DNA of 64,000 bases from JALYRV01 sp040902895 (GTDB lineage Bacteria > Acidobacteriota > Vicinamibacteria > Vicinamibacterales > SCN-69-37), in NCBI GenBank assembly GCA_040902895.1, contig JBBDWL010000081.1, forward strand, positions 1 to 64,000. Reading direction: 5' to 3'. The notes under the pieces are model-generated. The model made no database searches, had not been told where the DNA came from, and saw only the letters and a program-made list of their open reading frames with translations. Numbering within the stretch: the stretch's first letter is position 1; each line of letters begins with the position of its first letter. Of this stretch, positions 10,422 through 19,202 are shown piece by piece. Both the position numbers and the translations under genes were made by a program.

Positions 10422-10841
10422 TCACGGCATTTCCACGAGCGTCCAGTATTTGTTGAGCGCGGCCGTGAGCTCGACGAAGTTCGTGAACGTCACGGGTTTG
10501 ACCAGATAGCCGGCGACGTTCAGGTCGTACGCGTTGACCTTGTCCTGTTCGTCGTCCGACGTCGTGAGCACGACGACCGGCGAGTGGCTGAGAGCCGGAT
10601 CGGCGCGCAGGCGTTTCAGGAACTCGATGCCGTTCATCCTGGGCATGTTGAGGTCGAGCAGGATCAGCCGGCGCTCCTCGGGCACGCGGCCGTCACGCAG
10701 CATCTCGAGCGCCTCGAGGCCATCCTCGGCAATGTACAGCGGGTTCCCGATCTTGTTGCGCTCGAACGCCCGTTTGATGTTCATCTGATCGATCTGGTCG
10801 TCCTCGACCAGCAGGATGTTCAGAGGTTTTCCGGCGTTCAT
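10422..10841 (-). CDS. Rcp1-like single-domain response regulator
   Basis: Stand-alone receiver domain of 139 residues, similar to the phytochrome partner Rcp1 and other CheY-like regulators encoded next to PAS kinases. Phospho-acceptor is Asp63 in LILLDLNMPRMNG; the acidic pair is EDD near residue 13; the conserved Lys is in YLVKPVTF. It has no output domain, so it probably shuttles phosphate from the PAS kinase to the hybrid kinase. The ATG at 10841 overlaps the stop of the PAS kinase by 4 bp. Confidence 0.93.
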   Translation of the reverse strand: MNAGKPLNILLVEDDQIDQMNIKRAFERNKIGNPLYIAEDGLEALEMLRDGRVPEERRLILLDLNMPRMNGIEFLKRLRADPALSHSPVVVLTTSDDEQDKVNAYDLNVAGYLVKPVTFTNFVELTAALNKYWTLVEMP

Positions 10842-12502
10842 GAATCGGTCTCCTCGCTCCCTGCGCTGCTCCGCGGCCACAGGAAGTGAAAGGTCGCCCC
10901 TGCGCCGGCTTCCGATTCCACCCACGCGCGGCCGCCCTTGTTCTCGACGATCTTCCGCACCAGCGCCAGCCCGATGCCGGTGCCTTCGACCTTGTCGCGG
11001 GGATTGAGCGTCTGGAAGATGCCCCAGATCTTCTCGTGGAATTCCGGCGCGATGCCGGGGCCGTTGTCGGCGACGGTGAACTGATAGAAGTCGTCCGCTT
11101 CGCGCGCCGCAATCGTCAGGCGCGGGGCCTTGCCGCCGCCATATTTCAAGCCGTTCGTAATCAGATTCAGAAACACCTGCTGCAGCGGCAGCCGTTCGGT
11201 GTGCAGGATCGGCATCGGACCAGTGACCTGGAGGTCGGCGCCTTCGGGCGGCGACGCGAGCTCGATGCTTTCATCGAGCAGCGCCTTGACGTCGACGTCT
11301 TCGGCGCCGTGCTTCGCGCGCCCCGCGCGCGAGTACGAGAGGATGCCTTCGATCAGGCCCTCCATGCGGTCAATGCGGCCTCGCAGCAGCGTCAGGTATT
11401 CCTTCGCCTGGTCGCTGAGGGCGGGACCGATTTCTTCTTCGATCCACTGCGACAGATTCGCGATACCGCGCAACGGCGCCTTCAGGTCGTGCGACGCGAC
11501 ATAAGCGAACTGATCGAGCTCGCGGTTGTTGCGCTCGAGCGCCATCGTAATCTTCTGCAGCGATGCCAGCGAGCGCTTCAGCGTCTCTTCGCCTTCACGG
11601 CGCTCGGTGACATCCAGCGACACGCCCATCAGACGCTCGGCCCGGCCGAAGTCATCGCGCACGATCGTGCCGCGCGACTCGATCCAGCGGATCCTGCGGT
11701 TGGCGAGCCTGATGCGGTATTCGATATGGTGCGACGCGCCCTCCGTGAGGCTGCGATGGATGTCGGCGCGCACGGCGGGCAGATCGTCGGGATGTATGAA
11801 GCGCTCGAAATCGGCAATCGTGCCGCCGAAGCTGCCCGGCTCGAGGCGGTGGATCCGTTCGAGCGGAGCGGACCAGGTGATCCGGTTGCTTTTGAGATCC
11901 CACTCCCACGACCCCATGTGCCCGGCGTCGAGTGCCAGCCGCAGCCGCGCTTCGCTGCGCGCCATCTCCGTCGCGTGCCGCTGCATGTCGCGTTGCGCCA
12001 GCACCTGCGCGCTGACATCCACCGCGTGCAGCAGAATGCCTTCGACGCCCGCGCGGTTGTAGATCGGCTGGATGACGAAGTCGGAATAGACCTCCGCTTC
12101 AGGAAATCCGTCGCCGTCATCGTCGCGCATGCTGCGCGCCTGATATCCGATGTACGGCTCGCCCGTGGCGTAGACCTCGTCCATCAGATCGAAGAAGAGA
12201 TCGCCGACCGAGCTTTCCTGGAACGCTTCGCGAATCGGCAGGCCGACGACGTAGCGGCTGCCGATGCTGTCTTCGAAGCGGCGGTTCAGCATCTCGATGA
12301 TGTGATCGCGACCGTGGGTCACGCAGATCATCGCCGGCGCTTCGCGAAGGATGCGGTGCAGGCGCGCGCGCTCGCGGTCGGCGTACTCCCGCGCGGCCTG
12401 CTCATCCTGCAGGGCCCGGGCGGTCGCCGCGGCTTCACTTCTGGCCTCGACGAGCGCTTCGTCCCGGCCCGACTCGTTTACGAACTCACGCGTCACGTGC
12501 AC
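10838..12502 (-). CDS. PAS-domain histidine kinase
   Basis: Sensor kinase of about 554 residues, apparently cytosolic. An N-terminal helix (about 1-50) is followed by a PAS domain (about 50-165), a second PAS with PAC motif (about 185-305; RIRWIESRGT, GVSLDVTERRE), a HisKA domain with His338 in YVASHDLKAPL and an HATPase domain ending in GTGIGLALVRKIVENKGG. The bacteriophytochrome-like kinase core fits the Rcp1-like partner downstream, but no chromophore domain is present. Start is GTG 12502 (VHVTREFVNE); the frame stays open far upstream but that part is antisense to the Ser/Thr kinase gene. The 115-bp gap upstream holds a palindromic repeat. Confidence 0.9.
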   Translation of the reverse strand: MHVTREFVNESGRDEALVEARSEAAATARALQDEQAAREYADRERARLHRILREAPAMICVTHGRDHIIEMLNRRFEDSIGSRYVVGLPIREAFQESSVGDLFFDLMDEVYATGEPYIGYQARSMRDDDGDGFPEAEVYSDFVIQPIYNRAGVEGILLHAVDVSAQVLAQRDMQRHATEMARSEARLRLALDAGHMGSWEWDLKSNRITWSAPLERIHRLEPGSFGGTIADFERFIHPDDLPAVRADIHRSLTEGASHHIEYRIRLANRRIRWIESRGTIVRDDFGRAERLMGVSLDVTERREGEETLKRSLASLQKITMALERNNRELDQFAYVASHDLKAPLRGIANLSQWIEEEIGPALSDQAKEYLTLLRGRIDRMEGLIEGILSYSRAGRAKHGAEDVDVKALLDESIELASPPEGADLQVTGPMPILHTERLPLQQVFLNLITNGLKYGGGKAPRLTIAAREADDFYQFTVADNGPGIAPEFHEKIWGIFQTLNPRDKVEGTGIGLALVRKIVENKGGRAWVESEAGAGATFHFLWPRSSAGSEETDS

Positions 12503-12591
12503 ACTCCGAGATCCCGCACGGCCGAGGAATACACCCGTAGCTGCAGGGGAACCAGGCAGACCAGCAAACTCTCTGCCAGCCGCCGGCTTCG

Positions 12592-12619
12592 GACCACCGG
12601 AGCCTTGGCGAAGGTGGTC
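12592..12619 (-). repeat. palindromic element, AGCCTTGGCG type
   Basis: GACCACC and GGTGGTC flank a core containing GGAGCCTTGGCGAAGG, giving a 28-bp near-palindrome right at the stop codon of the Ser/Thr kinase gene. The core AGCCTTGGCGNAGG recurs twice at 39579-39652. Confidence 0.75.
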
Positions 12620-14105
12620 AGTCCCGGCGCGGGCGTTCGCGGGAAATTGCGCGCAACGCCGCCCGGGTCGTGGCAGGTTCGATGACGGAGAGGGCAATGA
12701 TGGAGGCCACCCCTCCGCCGAAGAGCAGTCCGGCCGCCCAGTCGAGCCGGTCGGCGAGCGCCATGCCGGCCGCCATGGCGCAGGCATCGAGAGCAAGCTC
12801 GGCCATCCACATTCGGCGTCCGACGGCGTCGAGATGCCGCCGGAGCTCTGAGGGATGTTCACGCGCAATGAAGTCGGCATTGAGCCGCAGGGCGACCACG
12901 GCCGTCGCGCCGGCCAGGGTCAGCAGAAAGACGAGCGATCCCCATGGGCGGCTGAACGCCGGCCGCGCGATCCAGGCGACGATCGGCATCGCCGCAACGA
13001 GGGCCGCGACGATGCGCTGGTGTGCGAGAAACCACCAGACGGCTCTGCTGGCTGTGGCCACCCGCGTGGATGACGCGAGTGCCGTCTCGAGCGCCGACGC
13101 GAGTTCCGCCGCGGTCGAGAACCGGTTGGATGGATCGGGCGCGAGGCAGCGCGCCACGATCGCGGCAATCGCGGCGGGCAGCTCGTGCGTGTCGAACGCG
13201 GCGCGATTCGACAGTGCGGCTTCGAGCATCGATCCGCGATCGCCGGCAAATGGATGCCGTCCGGTGGCCATCTCGAAGAGCAGGACGCCGTACGCGAACA
13301 CATCGGCGCGGGCGTCGGCCGGCTGTCCCCGCAGCTGCTCGGGGGCCATGTAGCCTGGCGTGCCGGCGACGGCATCCGCCGCAGCGAGCGGCGCCACGCC
13401 GGTCCGCGTCTCGGCGAGGCCGAAGTCGAGAATCTTGATGTCGCCGCTCGGCCGCACGATGATGTTTTCCGGTTTGAGATCGCCATGCGCGACGCCTTCG
13501 CGATGCGCTGCGGCCAGTCCGTGCGCGATCGCCTTCGCGAACCGCGCCAGCTCCGGTCCCGCAATCGGTCCCTTCGACACCCGCGCGCGCAGCGTCTCGC
13601 CGTCGACGAACTCGCTGATCAGAAACAGCTGCCCGCCGCCTTGCCCTGAGCCTGTCGAAGGCTCTTCTTCGAGCGCATACACCGTGGCAATCGCCGGATG
13701 TGAGATGCGCGCGGCCATGCGCGCTTCGTTTTCGAGACGCGCTTTCTGCGAGGGGCTCGCCCCCTCGGCCACGCACTTCACGGCGACGTCGCGGCCGAGC
13801 CGCGTATCGCGCGCGCGATAGACGACGCCCATGCCGCCGCGTCCGGCTTCCGCGAGAATCTCGTACGATCCAATGCGCTGGCCGGGATGCAGGGTGTTGA
13901 GAATCAGGTCGGGTTCGGCGGCGGCAAGCGGCCGATCGATGAAGGCTGACGCTTCGGCCTGATCGTAGCTTCGCGACAGCGCCCGCAGCTCGTCGAGCAG
14001 CGCGGCGTCGGCGCCGGCTTCGCGCGTAAAGAAGCGATCGCGCTCGCCCGGCGGCAGATCCAGCGCGCGCTCGAGAATGCTCGAGACGCGCGCCCAGTCG
14101 CTCAT
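12618..14105 (-). CDS. membrane Ser/Thr protein kinase (Hanks type)
   Basis: Kinase of 495 residues with an N-terminal helical region, a Pkn-type catalytic domain (about 65-330) and about four C-terminal membrane segments. Visible motifs: glycine loop AGRGGMGVVYRA, VAVKCV Lys, catalytic loop HGDLKPEN, DFGLAE and APEQLRG. The catalytic loop has HGD instead of HRD, so activation-loop phosphorylation may not be needed. An in-frame insert STGSGQGGGQ comes from a palindromic repeat. The ATG at 14105 overlaps the stop of the ECF sigma gene. In ECF/kinase pairs of other bacteria the kinase phosphorylates and activates the sigma factor; that is the likely role here. Confidence 0.93.
   Translation of the reverse strand: MSDWARVSSILERALDLPPGERDRFFTREAGADAALLDELRALSRSYDQAEASAFIDRPLAAAEPDLILNTLHPGQRIGSYEILAEAGRGGMGVVYRARDTRLGRDVAVKCVAEGASPSQKARLENEARMAARISHPAIATVYALEEEPSTGSGQGGGQLFLISEFVDGETLRARVSKGPIAGPELARFAKAIAHGLAAAHREGVAHGDLKPENIIVRPSGDIKILDFGLAETRTGVAPLAAADAVAGTPGYMAPEQLRGQPADARADVFAYGVLLFEMATGRHPFAGDRGSMLEAALSNRAAFDTHELPAAIAAIVARCLAPDPSNRFSTAAELASALETALASSTRVATASRAVWWFLAHQRIVAALVAAMPIVAWIARPAFSRPWGSLVFLLTLAGATAVVALRLNADFIAREHPSELRRHLDAVGRRMWMAELALDACAMAAGMALADRLDWAAGLLFGGGVASIIALSVIEPATTRAALRAISRERPRRD
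13643..13664 (-). repeat. dispersed repeat CCCTGAGCCTGTCGAAGG inside kinase gene
   Basis: GCCCTGAGCCTGTCGAAGGCTC is an imperfect palindrome of a kind that recurs in many bacterial genomes. It lies in frame in the kinase gene and encodes the STGSGQ segment between the LEEE and GGQLFLISEF blocks, a position where kinases normally have only a short turn. Confidence 0.75.
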
Positions 14106-14644
14106 TGCAGCTCGCGCGCGAGCCACGCCCGCGCCACCGACCAGTGACGCTTCACCGTGGCGGGCGACATGTCGAGCTCCCGTGCCGTTTCTTCGACGCT
14201 GAGGCCGCCGAAGTACCGGAGCTCGACGATCCGGGCGCGCGCCGGATCCATCGCCTCGAGGCGCTCGAGCGCCTGGTCCAGGGCGAGAATATCCACGGCC
14301 GTGTGGCCGTGTGTCGTCCCCCGCTGGCCCGACGTGTCTTCCGCGAGCGATTCGTCGAGCGTCACGCGCGGCGCCGGCCCGCCGCGCTTCAGGGCGTGCC
14401 GCGCGCGCGCCCGCTCCACGAGGATGCGCCGCATGGTGGTGGCCGCAATCGCGCAGAAGTGCGCGCGATCCTGAAAGAGCATCGGCTTGTCGTGCAGCAT
14501 CCGCAGATAGACTTCGTGCACGAGCGCCGTCGGCTGCAGCGACTGCGCGTCGCGCTCGCGCCGCAGATACGACGAGGCGAGGCGGCGCAGCTCATCGTAG
14601 ACCGCGGGCAGCAGCGCCTCGATCTCCGGGTTCTTGTCTTTCAT
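14102..14644 (-). CDS. ECF-type RNA polymerase sigma factor
   Basis: Sigma-70 family factor of 180 residues, of the group common in Planctomycetes, Verrucomicrobia and Acidobacteria that lacks a membrane anti-sigma partner. Region 2 includes QPTALVHEVYLRML and TMRRILVERARARHA; region 4 has YFGGLSVEETARELDMSPATVKRHW, the helix-turn-helix for the -35. The start at ATG 14644 (MKDKNPEIEALL) was preferred over an in-frame ATG 18 bp upstream. It overlaps the Ser/Thr kinase by ATGA, so a 1:1 kinase-sigma unit is likely. The next gene upstream on this strand is a cyclophilin, 73 bp away across a GC-rich palindromic stretch. Confidence 0.93.
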   Translation of the reverse strand: MKDKNPEIEALLPAVYDELRRLASSYLRRERDAQSLQPTALVHEVYLRMLHDKPMLFQDRAHFCAIAATTMRRILVERARARHALKRGGPAPRVTLDESLAEDTSGQRGTTHGHTAVDILALDQALERLEAMDPARARIVELRYFGGLSVEETARELDMSPATVKRHWSVARAWLARELQ

Positions 14645-14717
14645 CGGCGGGGACCCCTGCACCCCGCCTGGCCTCCTCGCTCGCGGGGGCCCAAGAGCCC
14701 CGCTCCGCTCGTCGGCA

Positions 14718-15239
14718 TCATCCCTTCCGTTCGATCGTGACCTTCTCCATCACCACCGGCGTCTCGGGACGATCGCGCCGATCGACCTTGGTCTGGCCAA
14801 TCTTCTTCACGACATCCATGCCTTCCACGACCTCGCCGAAGATCGTGTGCTTGTTGTCGAGATGCGGCGTCGGTCCGAGCGTCACGAAGAACTGACTGCC
14901 GTTGGTGCCCGGTCCCGCATTCGCCATCGAGAGCAGGCCCGCCTTCGTGTGGCGCAGCGATGGATGGAATTCGTCGGCGAACTGATACCCCGGACCGCCG
15001 TAGCCTTCGCCCAGCGGATCGCCCCCCTGGATCATGAAGCCGTCGATGACGCGGTGAAAGATGATGCCGTCGTAAAACGGCGTCGTCTCTTTCTTTTTCG
15101 TGCCCGGATGCGTCCATTCCTTCGTGCCTTCGGCAAGGCCGACGAAGTTGGCGACGGTGTTGGGCGCCTCCTTCTCGAACAACTTCACCGTGAAGCGGCC
15201 GAGCGTGGTGTCGACATGCGCGTACGTCCCTGGTGTCAT
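14718..15239 (-). CDS. cyclophilin-type peptidyl-prolyl isomerase
   Basis: Cis-trans prolyl isomerase of 173 residues, single cyclophilin domain, no signal peptide, so cytosolic. The active-site strand FHRVIDGFMIQGGD, the SMANAGPGTNGSQFFV block and the loop HLDNKHTIFGEV are all present with catalytic Arg, Phe, Met and Gln. It starts at ATG 15239, just after an 8-bp tandem array that fills the gap to the amidase gene. Nothing in the context defines a specific client. Confidence 0.95.
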   Translation of the reverse strand: MTPGTYAHVDTTLGRFTVKLFEKEAPNTVANFVGLAEGTKEWTHPGTKKKETTPFYDGIIFHRVIDGFMIQGGDPLGEGYGGPGYQFADEFHPSLRHTKAGLLSMANAGPGTNGSQFFVTLGPTPHLDNKHTIFGEVVEGMDVVKKIGQTKVDRRDRPETPVVMEKVTIERKG

Positions 15240-15253
15240 GATTTCAGTCTAGT

Positions 15254-15290
15254 TCACCAGATCACCAAACCACCAGATCACCAGATCCAC
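15254..15290. repeat. 8-bp tandem array (TCACCAGA type)
   Basis: Four units, TCACCAGA, TCACCAAA, CCACCAGA and TCACCAGA, then TCCAC. The array fills almost the whole gap between the amidase stop and the cyclophilin start and gives GGTGA/GGTGG on the minus strand, which might act as a weak ribosome-binding sequence. Confidence 0.85.
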
Positions 15291-16999
15291 TATCCGATTT
15301 TCGGATGCATCGCGTCCCAATCGGTCGCCTGTTCGTACGCGAGTCCGATGCGCAGAATCGTGGCCTCGTCGTACAGCCGGCCCGTGAGCATGAGCGAGCG
15401 CGGACGGTCCTCCAGAAACCCGGCCTTCATCGTCAGTGACGGATGGCCCGTGAGGTTCGTCGCGCTGAGACTGGCGCTGCTGTTCGACGACAGGATCGCG
15501 TCGTAGCCCTGCATCAGCGTGTCCCATTCGCGCATCAGCAGCGTGCGCGCCTGCTGCGCGCGAATGTACTCGACGGCCGGCACGAGCCGCGCCGTGCGGA
15601 ACGTGCCCGGCCAGGATCCCAGGCTCTCTTCGGTGACTTCCTTGTTGCTGATGCCGCGCGTCAGATCGTCGAACGATGCGGCCGCTTCGGCGCTCAGGAT
15701 GAAGCTCAGCGCGTTGACGGGGAAGTCGGGCAGCGACACCGGCTCCACGCGCGCGCCGAGTTTCCGGAAGATGTTGACCGCATCCATCATCAGCGCATTC
15801 GACGGCATGCGGGCCTTGCGCTGCTCTTCGTTCAGGCTCGCGGGGATGTCTTCGATCTCCGACTTCACGTAGCCGATGCGATAGCGTGACATCGGCGTGT
15901 CGGGTGCCCACACGAACGGCGCATCCACGACCGTGGTGTCGCGTCCATCGGAGCCGTAAATCGCGTTGAACGCGATCGCGCAATCTTCGACCGTCCGGCA
16001 CATCGGCCCGATCTTGTCCATCGTCCAGCTCAGCGCCATCGCACCGTGACGGCTCACGCGGCCGTACGTCGGACGCAGGCCGACGACGCCGTTCTCGGCG
16101 GCGGGTGAGACGATCGAGCCGCGCGTCTCGGTGCCGAGCGAGAAGCCGACGAGGCCCGCGGCGGTTGCGGAGCCAGGGCCGGCGGACGATCCGCTGGAGC
16201 TGCGCTCGATGTTCCAGGGATTGCGCGTGCGGCCCCCGAACCAGTTTCCGCCCTGTGCGAGCGCGCCCATCGAGAGCTTCGCGACAAGCACGGCGCCCGC
16301 CTCGCGCAGCCGCTCCACGACGGTCGCGTCGAGGTCGATGATCTGGTTCTCGTACGGCTTCGCCCCCCACGTCGTACGGATGCCTTTCGTCGCGAACAAA
16401 TCTTTCGCGCCCCAGGGAATGCCGTGCAGCGGCCCGCGATACCGGCCGGCGCGGATGTCGCGATCGGCCGCGGCCGCCTGCTGCAGCGCCAGATCCTCGG
16501 TGAGAGTGACGACGGCAAACAGCTTCGGGCCGATGGTCTTGAGGCGGGCGAGATACATCTTCGTGAGATCGGTTGACGAGATCTCACGGCGCTCGATCAA
16601 GCGCGCCAGCGCGGTGACCGGCCAGAACGCGACGTCCTCGATGCGCGCCGGCTTCCGCATCGCCGGCTGGCGCGATAGCTTGATCTTCGCGTTCGGCGTC
16701 GCGCGCCCCGTCGGCGCCTTCCCCGGCAGATATGGGGTGAAGTGCACGGCCGGTTCGACGCCGTTTGGAATCGACAGCTTGCGCAGCTGCTCGTAGGCAT
16801 TGAGGTTCGTGCTCAGGCCGCGGCGCATCGCTTCGGCCTGGGCGTCGGTGAAGTCGAGCCCGATGATGTCTTCGGCGCAGTCGATCGCTTCCTTGCTCAC
16901 GCGCGGAGGCTGCTGCTGTTGCTGCGCGAGGGCCCGCGCCGACACGCCGCCGGCCAGGACGGCGGGGAGCAGACCGAGAAACCGGCGGCGTGATGACAT
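15290..16999 (-). CDS. Tat-exported amidase-signature protein
   Basis: Amidase of 569 residues. The N-terminus SSRRRFLGLLPAVLAGGVSARALA is a twin-arginine signal (SRRRFLG), so it is exported folded. The triad is visible: Lys199 in WGAKD, cis-Ser271 in SSSGSSAG and Ser295 in ETRGSIVSPA, with the usual 24-residue Ser-Ser spacing. It resembles GatA in fold but the context argues against tRNA amidation. The extra 100 or so residues before the catalytic Lys are longer than in GatA. It starts 2 bp after the stop of the upstream secreted protein gene, so the two share a transcript. Confidence 0.92.
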   Translation of the reverse strand: MSSRRRFLGLLPAVLAGGVSARALAQQQQQPPRVSKEAIDCAEDIIGLDFTDAQAEAMRRGLSTNLNAYEQLRKLSIPNGVEPAVHFTPYLPGKAPTGRATPNAKIKLSRQPAMRKPARIEDVAFWPVTALARLIERREISSTDLTKMYLARLKTIGPKLFAVVTLTEDLALQQAAAADRDIRAGRYRGPLHGIPWGAKDLFATKGIRTTWGAKPYENQIIDLDATVVERLREAGAVLVAKLSMGALAQGGNWFGGRTRNPWNIERSSSGSSAGPGSATAAGLVGFSLGTETRGSIVSPAAENGVVGLRPTYGRVSRHGAMALSWTMDKIGPMCRTVEDCAIAFNAIYGSDGRDTTVVDAPFVWAPDTPMSRYRIGYVKSEIEDIPASLNEEQRKARMPSNALMMDAVNIFRKLGARVEPVSLPDFPVNALSFILSAEAAASFDDLTRGISNKEVTEESLGSWPGTFRTARLVPAVEYIRAQQARTLLMREWDTLMQGYDAILSSNSSASLSATNLTGHPSLTMKAGFLEDRPRSLMLTGRLYDEATILRIGLAYEQATDWDAMHPKIG

Positions 17000-17001
17000 G
17001 A

Positions 17002-17952
17002 CTACTTGCGCTCCTTGAACTCAGCCGGGATGGCCACGTCGGCATCGGCCGCCGTTGCCGCGACGCTCGCGATCTCGTGCGTCGATCCGAACACTTTGGT
17101 CTTCGTGCCCGGCGTTTCCTGCTTGCGGCGCATCAGCCGGCCTGCAAGCCCGCCCATGCCCTGGTTGCCCTCACTTGGCTGCTGCTGGGCGGAAGGATCC
17201 TTCACCGACTCCAGGGTCATCGTGGTCATCAGCGGTGTGCCCTGAAGCTTCTCGGCTTCGGTGGACAGCTTCTGCTGCGCCTTCTCGAACCCGGGATGCA
17301 TCGCCAGCAGCGCGGCGAGTTGATTGAGGCTCATCGTCGGCATGTCGCCGTAGACTTTCTCGGCAAACTTGCGATCGAACGCGGCAATCTCGTCGAGCGC
17401 GGCGATGCGCGGCGCGATCCACAAGTCCGAGGTCAGCACCAGGCCGCCGCCTTCCTCCAGCGTCTTGCCCTTCTGCCGCATCGTGACGACCGAGATGACC
17501 TGCCGCGTGTTGTAGCCGGCCATCTCTTTCGTGGCGCCTGTTTCCTTCACGTCGAAGTCGATTTCGTATTCGGGACCGGTGCGTTCCGCGGGCTTTTCTT
17601 CGGTCTTCTCGGCTTCCTTCGCGGCGTTCTCTTGCGCTTCCTTGAACTGCCGACGCAGCTCGTCGAACGTGGTCACCGTGTAGGTCTTACGGCGCGCATC
17701 GATGTCATAGATCTTTTCTTCGCCGAGATCGACGATGCGGCCGCTGCCTTCGGCGAGTGTGGCCTTGCGATCGCCGCGCACGGCGACCGTCGACGCTTTC
17801 GGCTCCTTCGATCCGCCGAACAGGCCAATCATGCGGCCGAGCATGCCTTCGAACTTGATGAACGTGCGCTCGGTGGTTTTCACGTCTGCGCTGACGGGCG
17901 CGACCGCGATGGCGCACAGCACTGCCAGAATCGGAACGATACGTTTGGTCAT
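17002..17952 (-). CDS. secreted protein of unknown function
   Basis: A 316-residue protein with a clear Sec signal peptide (MTKRIVPILAVLCAIAVAPVSA). The mature part has a charged Lys/Glu-rich helix (about 95-125) and a beta-rich region with YEIDFDVKETGATKEMAGY, reminiscent of DUF4412-like periplasmic proteins in which a precursor is described by substituted phrases on metabolite lability; I do not assign a function. AGGGG lies 11 bp before ATG 17952. It is directly followed by the Tat amidase, 2 bp away. The gap to the divergent RidA gene holds a heptamer array. Confidence 0.72.
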   Translation of the reverse strand: MTKRIVPILAVLCAIAVAPVSADVKTTERTFIKFEGMLGRMIGLFGGSKEPKASTVAVRGDRKATLAEGSGRIVDLGEEKIYDIDARRKTYTVTTFDELRRQFKEAQENAAKEAEKTEEKPAERTGPEYEIDFDVKETGATKEMAGYNTRQVISVVTMRQKGKTLEEGGGLVLTSDLWIAPRIAALDEIAAFDRKFAEKVYGDMPTMSLNQLAALLAMHPGFEKAQQKLSTEAEKLQGTPLMTTMTLESVKDPSAQQQPSEGNQGMGGLAGRLMRRKQETPGTKTKVFGSTHEIASVAATAADADVAIPAEFKERK

Positions 17953-17993
17953 GAAAGTAGCCCCTGAAAGTGGAATGTGAACCTGCAGCTCTT

Positions 17994-18021
17994 CTGTATT
18001 CTGTCTCCTGTATTCTGTATC
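17994..18021. repeat. heptamer tandem array (CTGTATT type)
   Basis: Four units, CTGTATT, CTGTCTC, CTGTATT and CTGTATC, lie between divergent genes. Its reverse complement is the same family as the array at 5001-5028 (CAGAATA, CAGGAGA), 13 kb away. Confidence 0.85.
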
Positions 18022-18032
18022 CTTACCTGTCA

Positions 18033-19139
18033 ATGACACAACGCCGCGTGATCTCCGCCGGCCCCGCGCCCATCGGCCCGTACAGCCCCGCCATTGCCGC
18101 GGGCGGGCTCATCTTCGTGTCGGGCATTCTCGCATCAGATGCCTCGGGGCGCATCTCGGGCGACATCACGGCGCAGACACGGCGCGTGCTCGATCGGCTC
18201 GGGGAAGTGCTCGCGGCGGCCGATTCCGACATGGCGCACGCGGTGACGGTGCACGTGTATCTGCGCCGCGGCGAAGACTTCGCCGCCATGAATGCGGTGT
18301 ACCAGACCTACTGGAAGGCGCAGCCCCCCTCGCGCACGACAGTCGTCGCCGATCTGCTGGGTCCCGACACGCGCATCGAAGTGGCCGCGGTGGCCGTGCC
18401 GCGCGGCGCGCCGCGCGCCGCGGTCAATCCCCCCGGCTGGGCGGCATCGCCGCTGCCGTACTCGTATTGCGTCCGCGCGGGCGAGGTGCTGTTTCTCGCC
18501 GGGCTCGTGGCCCGCGATCGCGCCACGAATCAGCCGGTGCAGGGCACGGTGAGGCAGCAGCTCGATCTGATCATGGCGAACGCGCGCGACATCGTTGGCG
18601 CGGCCGGCGTGTCGTTCGACCACGTCACCAGCGCGCGAGTGTATCTGGCGGATCCGGCGTCGTTCGCGGAGATGAACGAAGGCTGGCGCGCGCATTTTCC
18701 CCGCGCCAAGCCCTCGCGCGCGACGCTGATTGCGGGGCTGATGCAGGCGGCGTACAAGATCGAGGTCACCCTCGTGGCGCACGGCGCGCAGGCCGAGCAC
18801 CTGCCGGCAGATCCGCCCAATCAGAATCTCAGCGGCGTCGTGAAGGCCGGGCGGATGGTGTTTGTGTCGGGCATGCTCGCCGCGGGATCCGGCGACGCCG
18901 CCGCGCAGACGCGCGCCACACTCGCGAAAGCGCGCGCCGCGCTCGCCCGCGCCGGCGCGTCACCGCGCGACGTTGTCGACTGCACCGTCTGGCTGCCCGA
19001 TCTCGCGAACTTCGCGGCCATGAACGGGGCCTATCGCGAAGTCTTCACCGAGGCGCCGCCGGCGCGCGCGACGGTCGGCGCGGGCCTCGCCGCGAAAGAC
19101 GCGCTCGTCGAGATCGCGATGACGGCGATGCTGCCCTGA
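18033..19139 (+). CDS. triple RidA (YjgF/YER057c) domain protein
   Basis: Protein of 368 residues made of three consecutive RidA domains (about 1-122, 135-245 and 262-368). RidA enzymes hydrolyse reactive enamine/imine intermediates from PLP enzymes; normal RidA is a homotrimer of about 130-residue chains. All three domains keep the Arg that binds the substrate carboxylate (PPSRTTV, KPSRATL, PPARATV), and the first and third have the IFVSG/VFVSG block. The chain may fold as a single-polypeptide trimer. Start at ATG 18033 gives MTQRRVISAGPAPIGPYSPA, the standard RidA beginning. Confidence 0.92.
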   Translation: MTQRRVISAGPAPIGPYSPAIAAGGLIFVSGILASDASGRISGDITAQTRRVLDRLGEVLAAADSDMAHAVTVHVYLRRGEDFAAMNAVYQTYWKAQPPSRTTVVADLLGPDTRIEVAAVAVPRGAPRAAVNPPGWAASPLPYSYCVRAGEVLFLAGLVARDRATNQPVQGTVRQQLDLIMANARDIVGAAGVSFDHVTSARVYLADPASFAEMNEGWRAHFPRAKPSRATLIAGLMQAAYKIEVTLVAHGAQAEHLPADPPNQNLSGVVKAGRMVFVSGMLAAGSGDAAAQTRATLAKARAALARAGASPRDVVDCTVWLPDLANFAAMNGAYREVFTEAPPARATVGAGLAAKDALVEIAMTAMLP

Positions 19140-19202
19140 CGACCTGAACCTGACATGGCCTGCGCGCTTGATCTTTCCGGGCCGTGAGCTTACATTGCAA
19201 GC

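Noticed and set aside
14645..14717. Terminator between cyclophilin and sigma genes
   Set aside because: GC palindromes occur (GGGGCTCTTGGGCCCC) but no T-tract follows on either strand; more likely a dispersed repeat.
15290..16999. gatA of the tRNA amidotransferase
   Set aside because: The fold matches, but a Tat signal and absence of gatB/gatC argue for an exported amidase.
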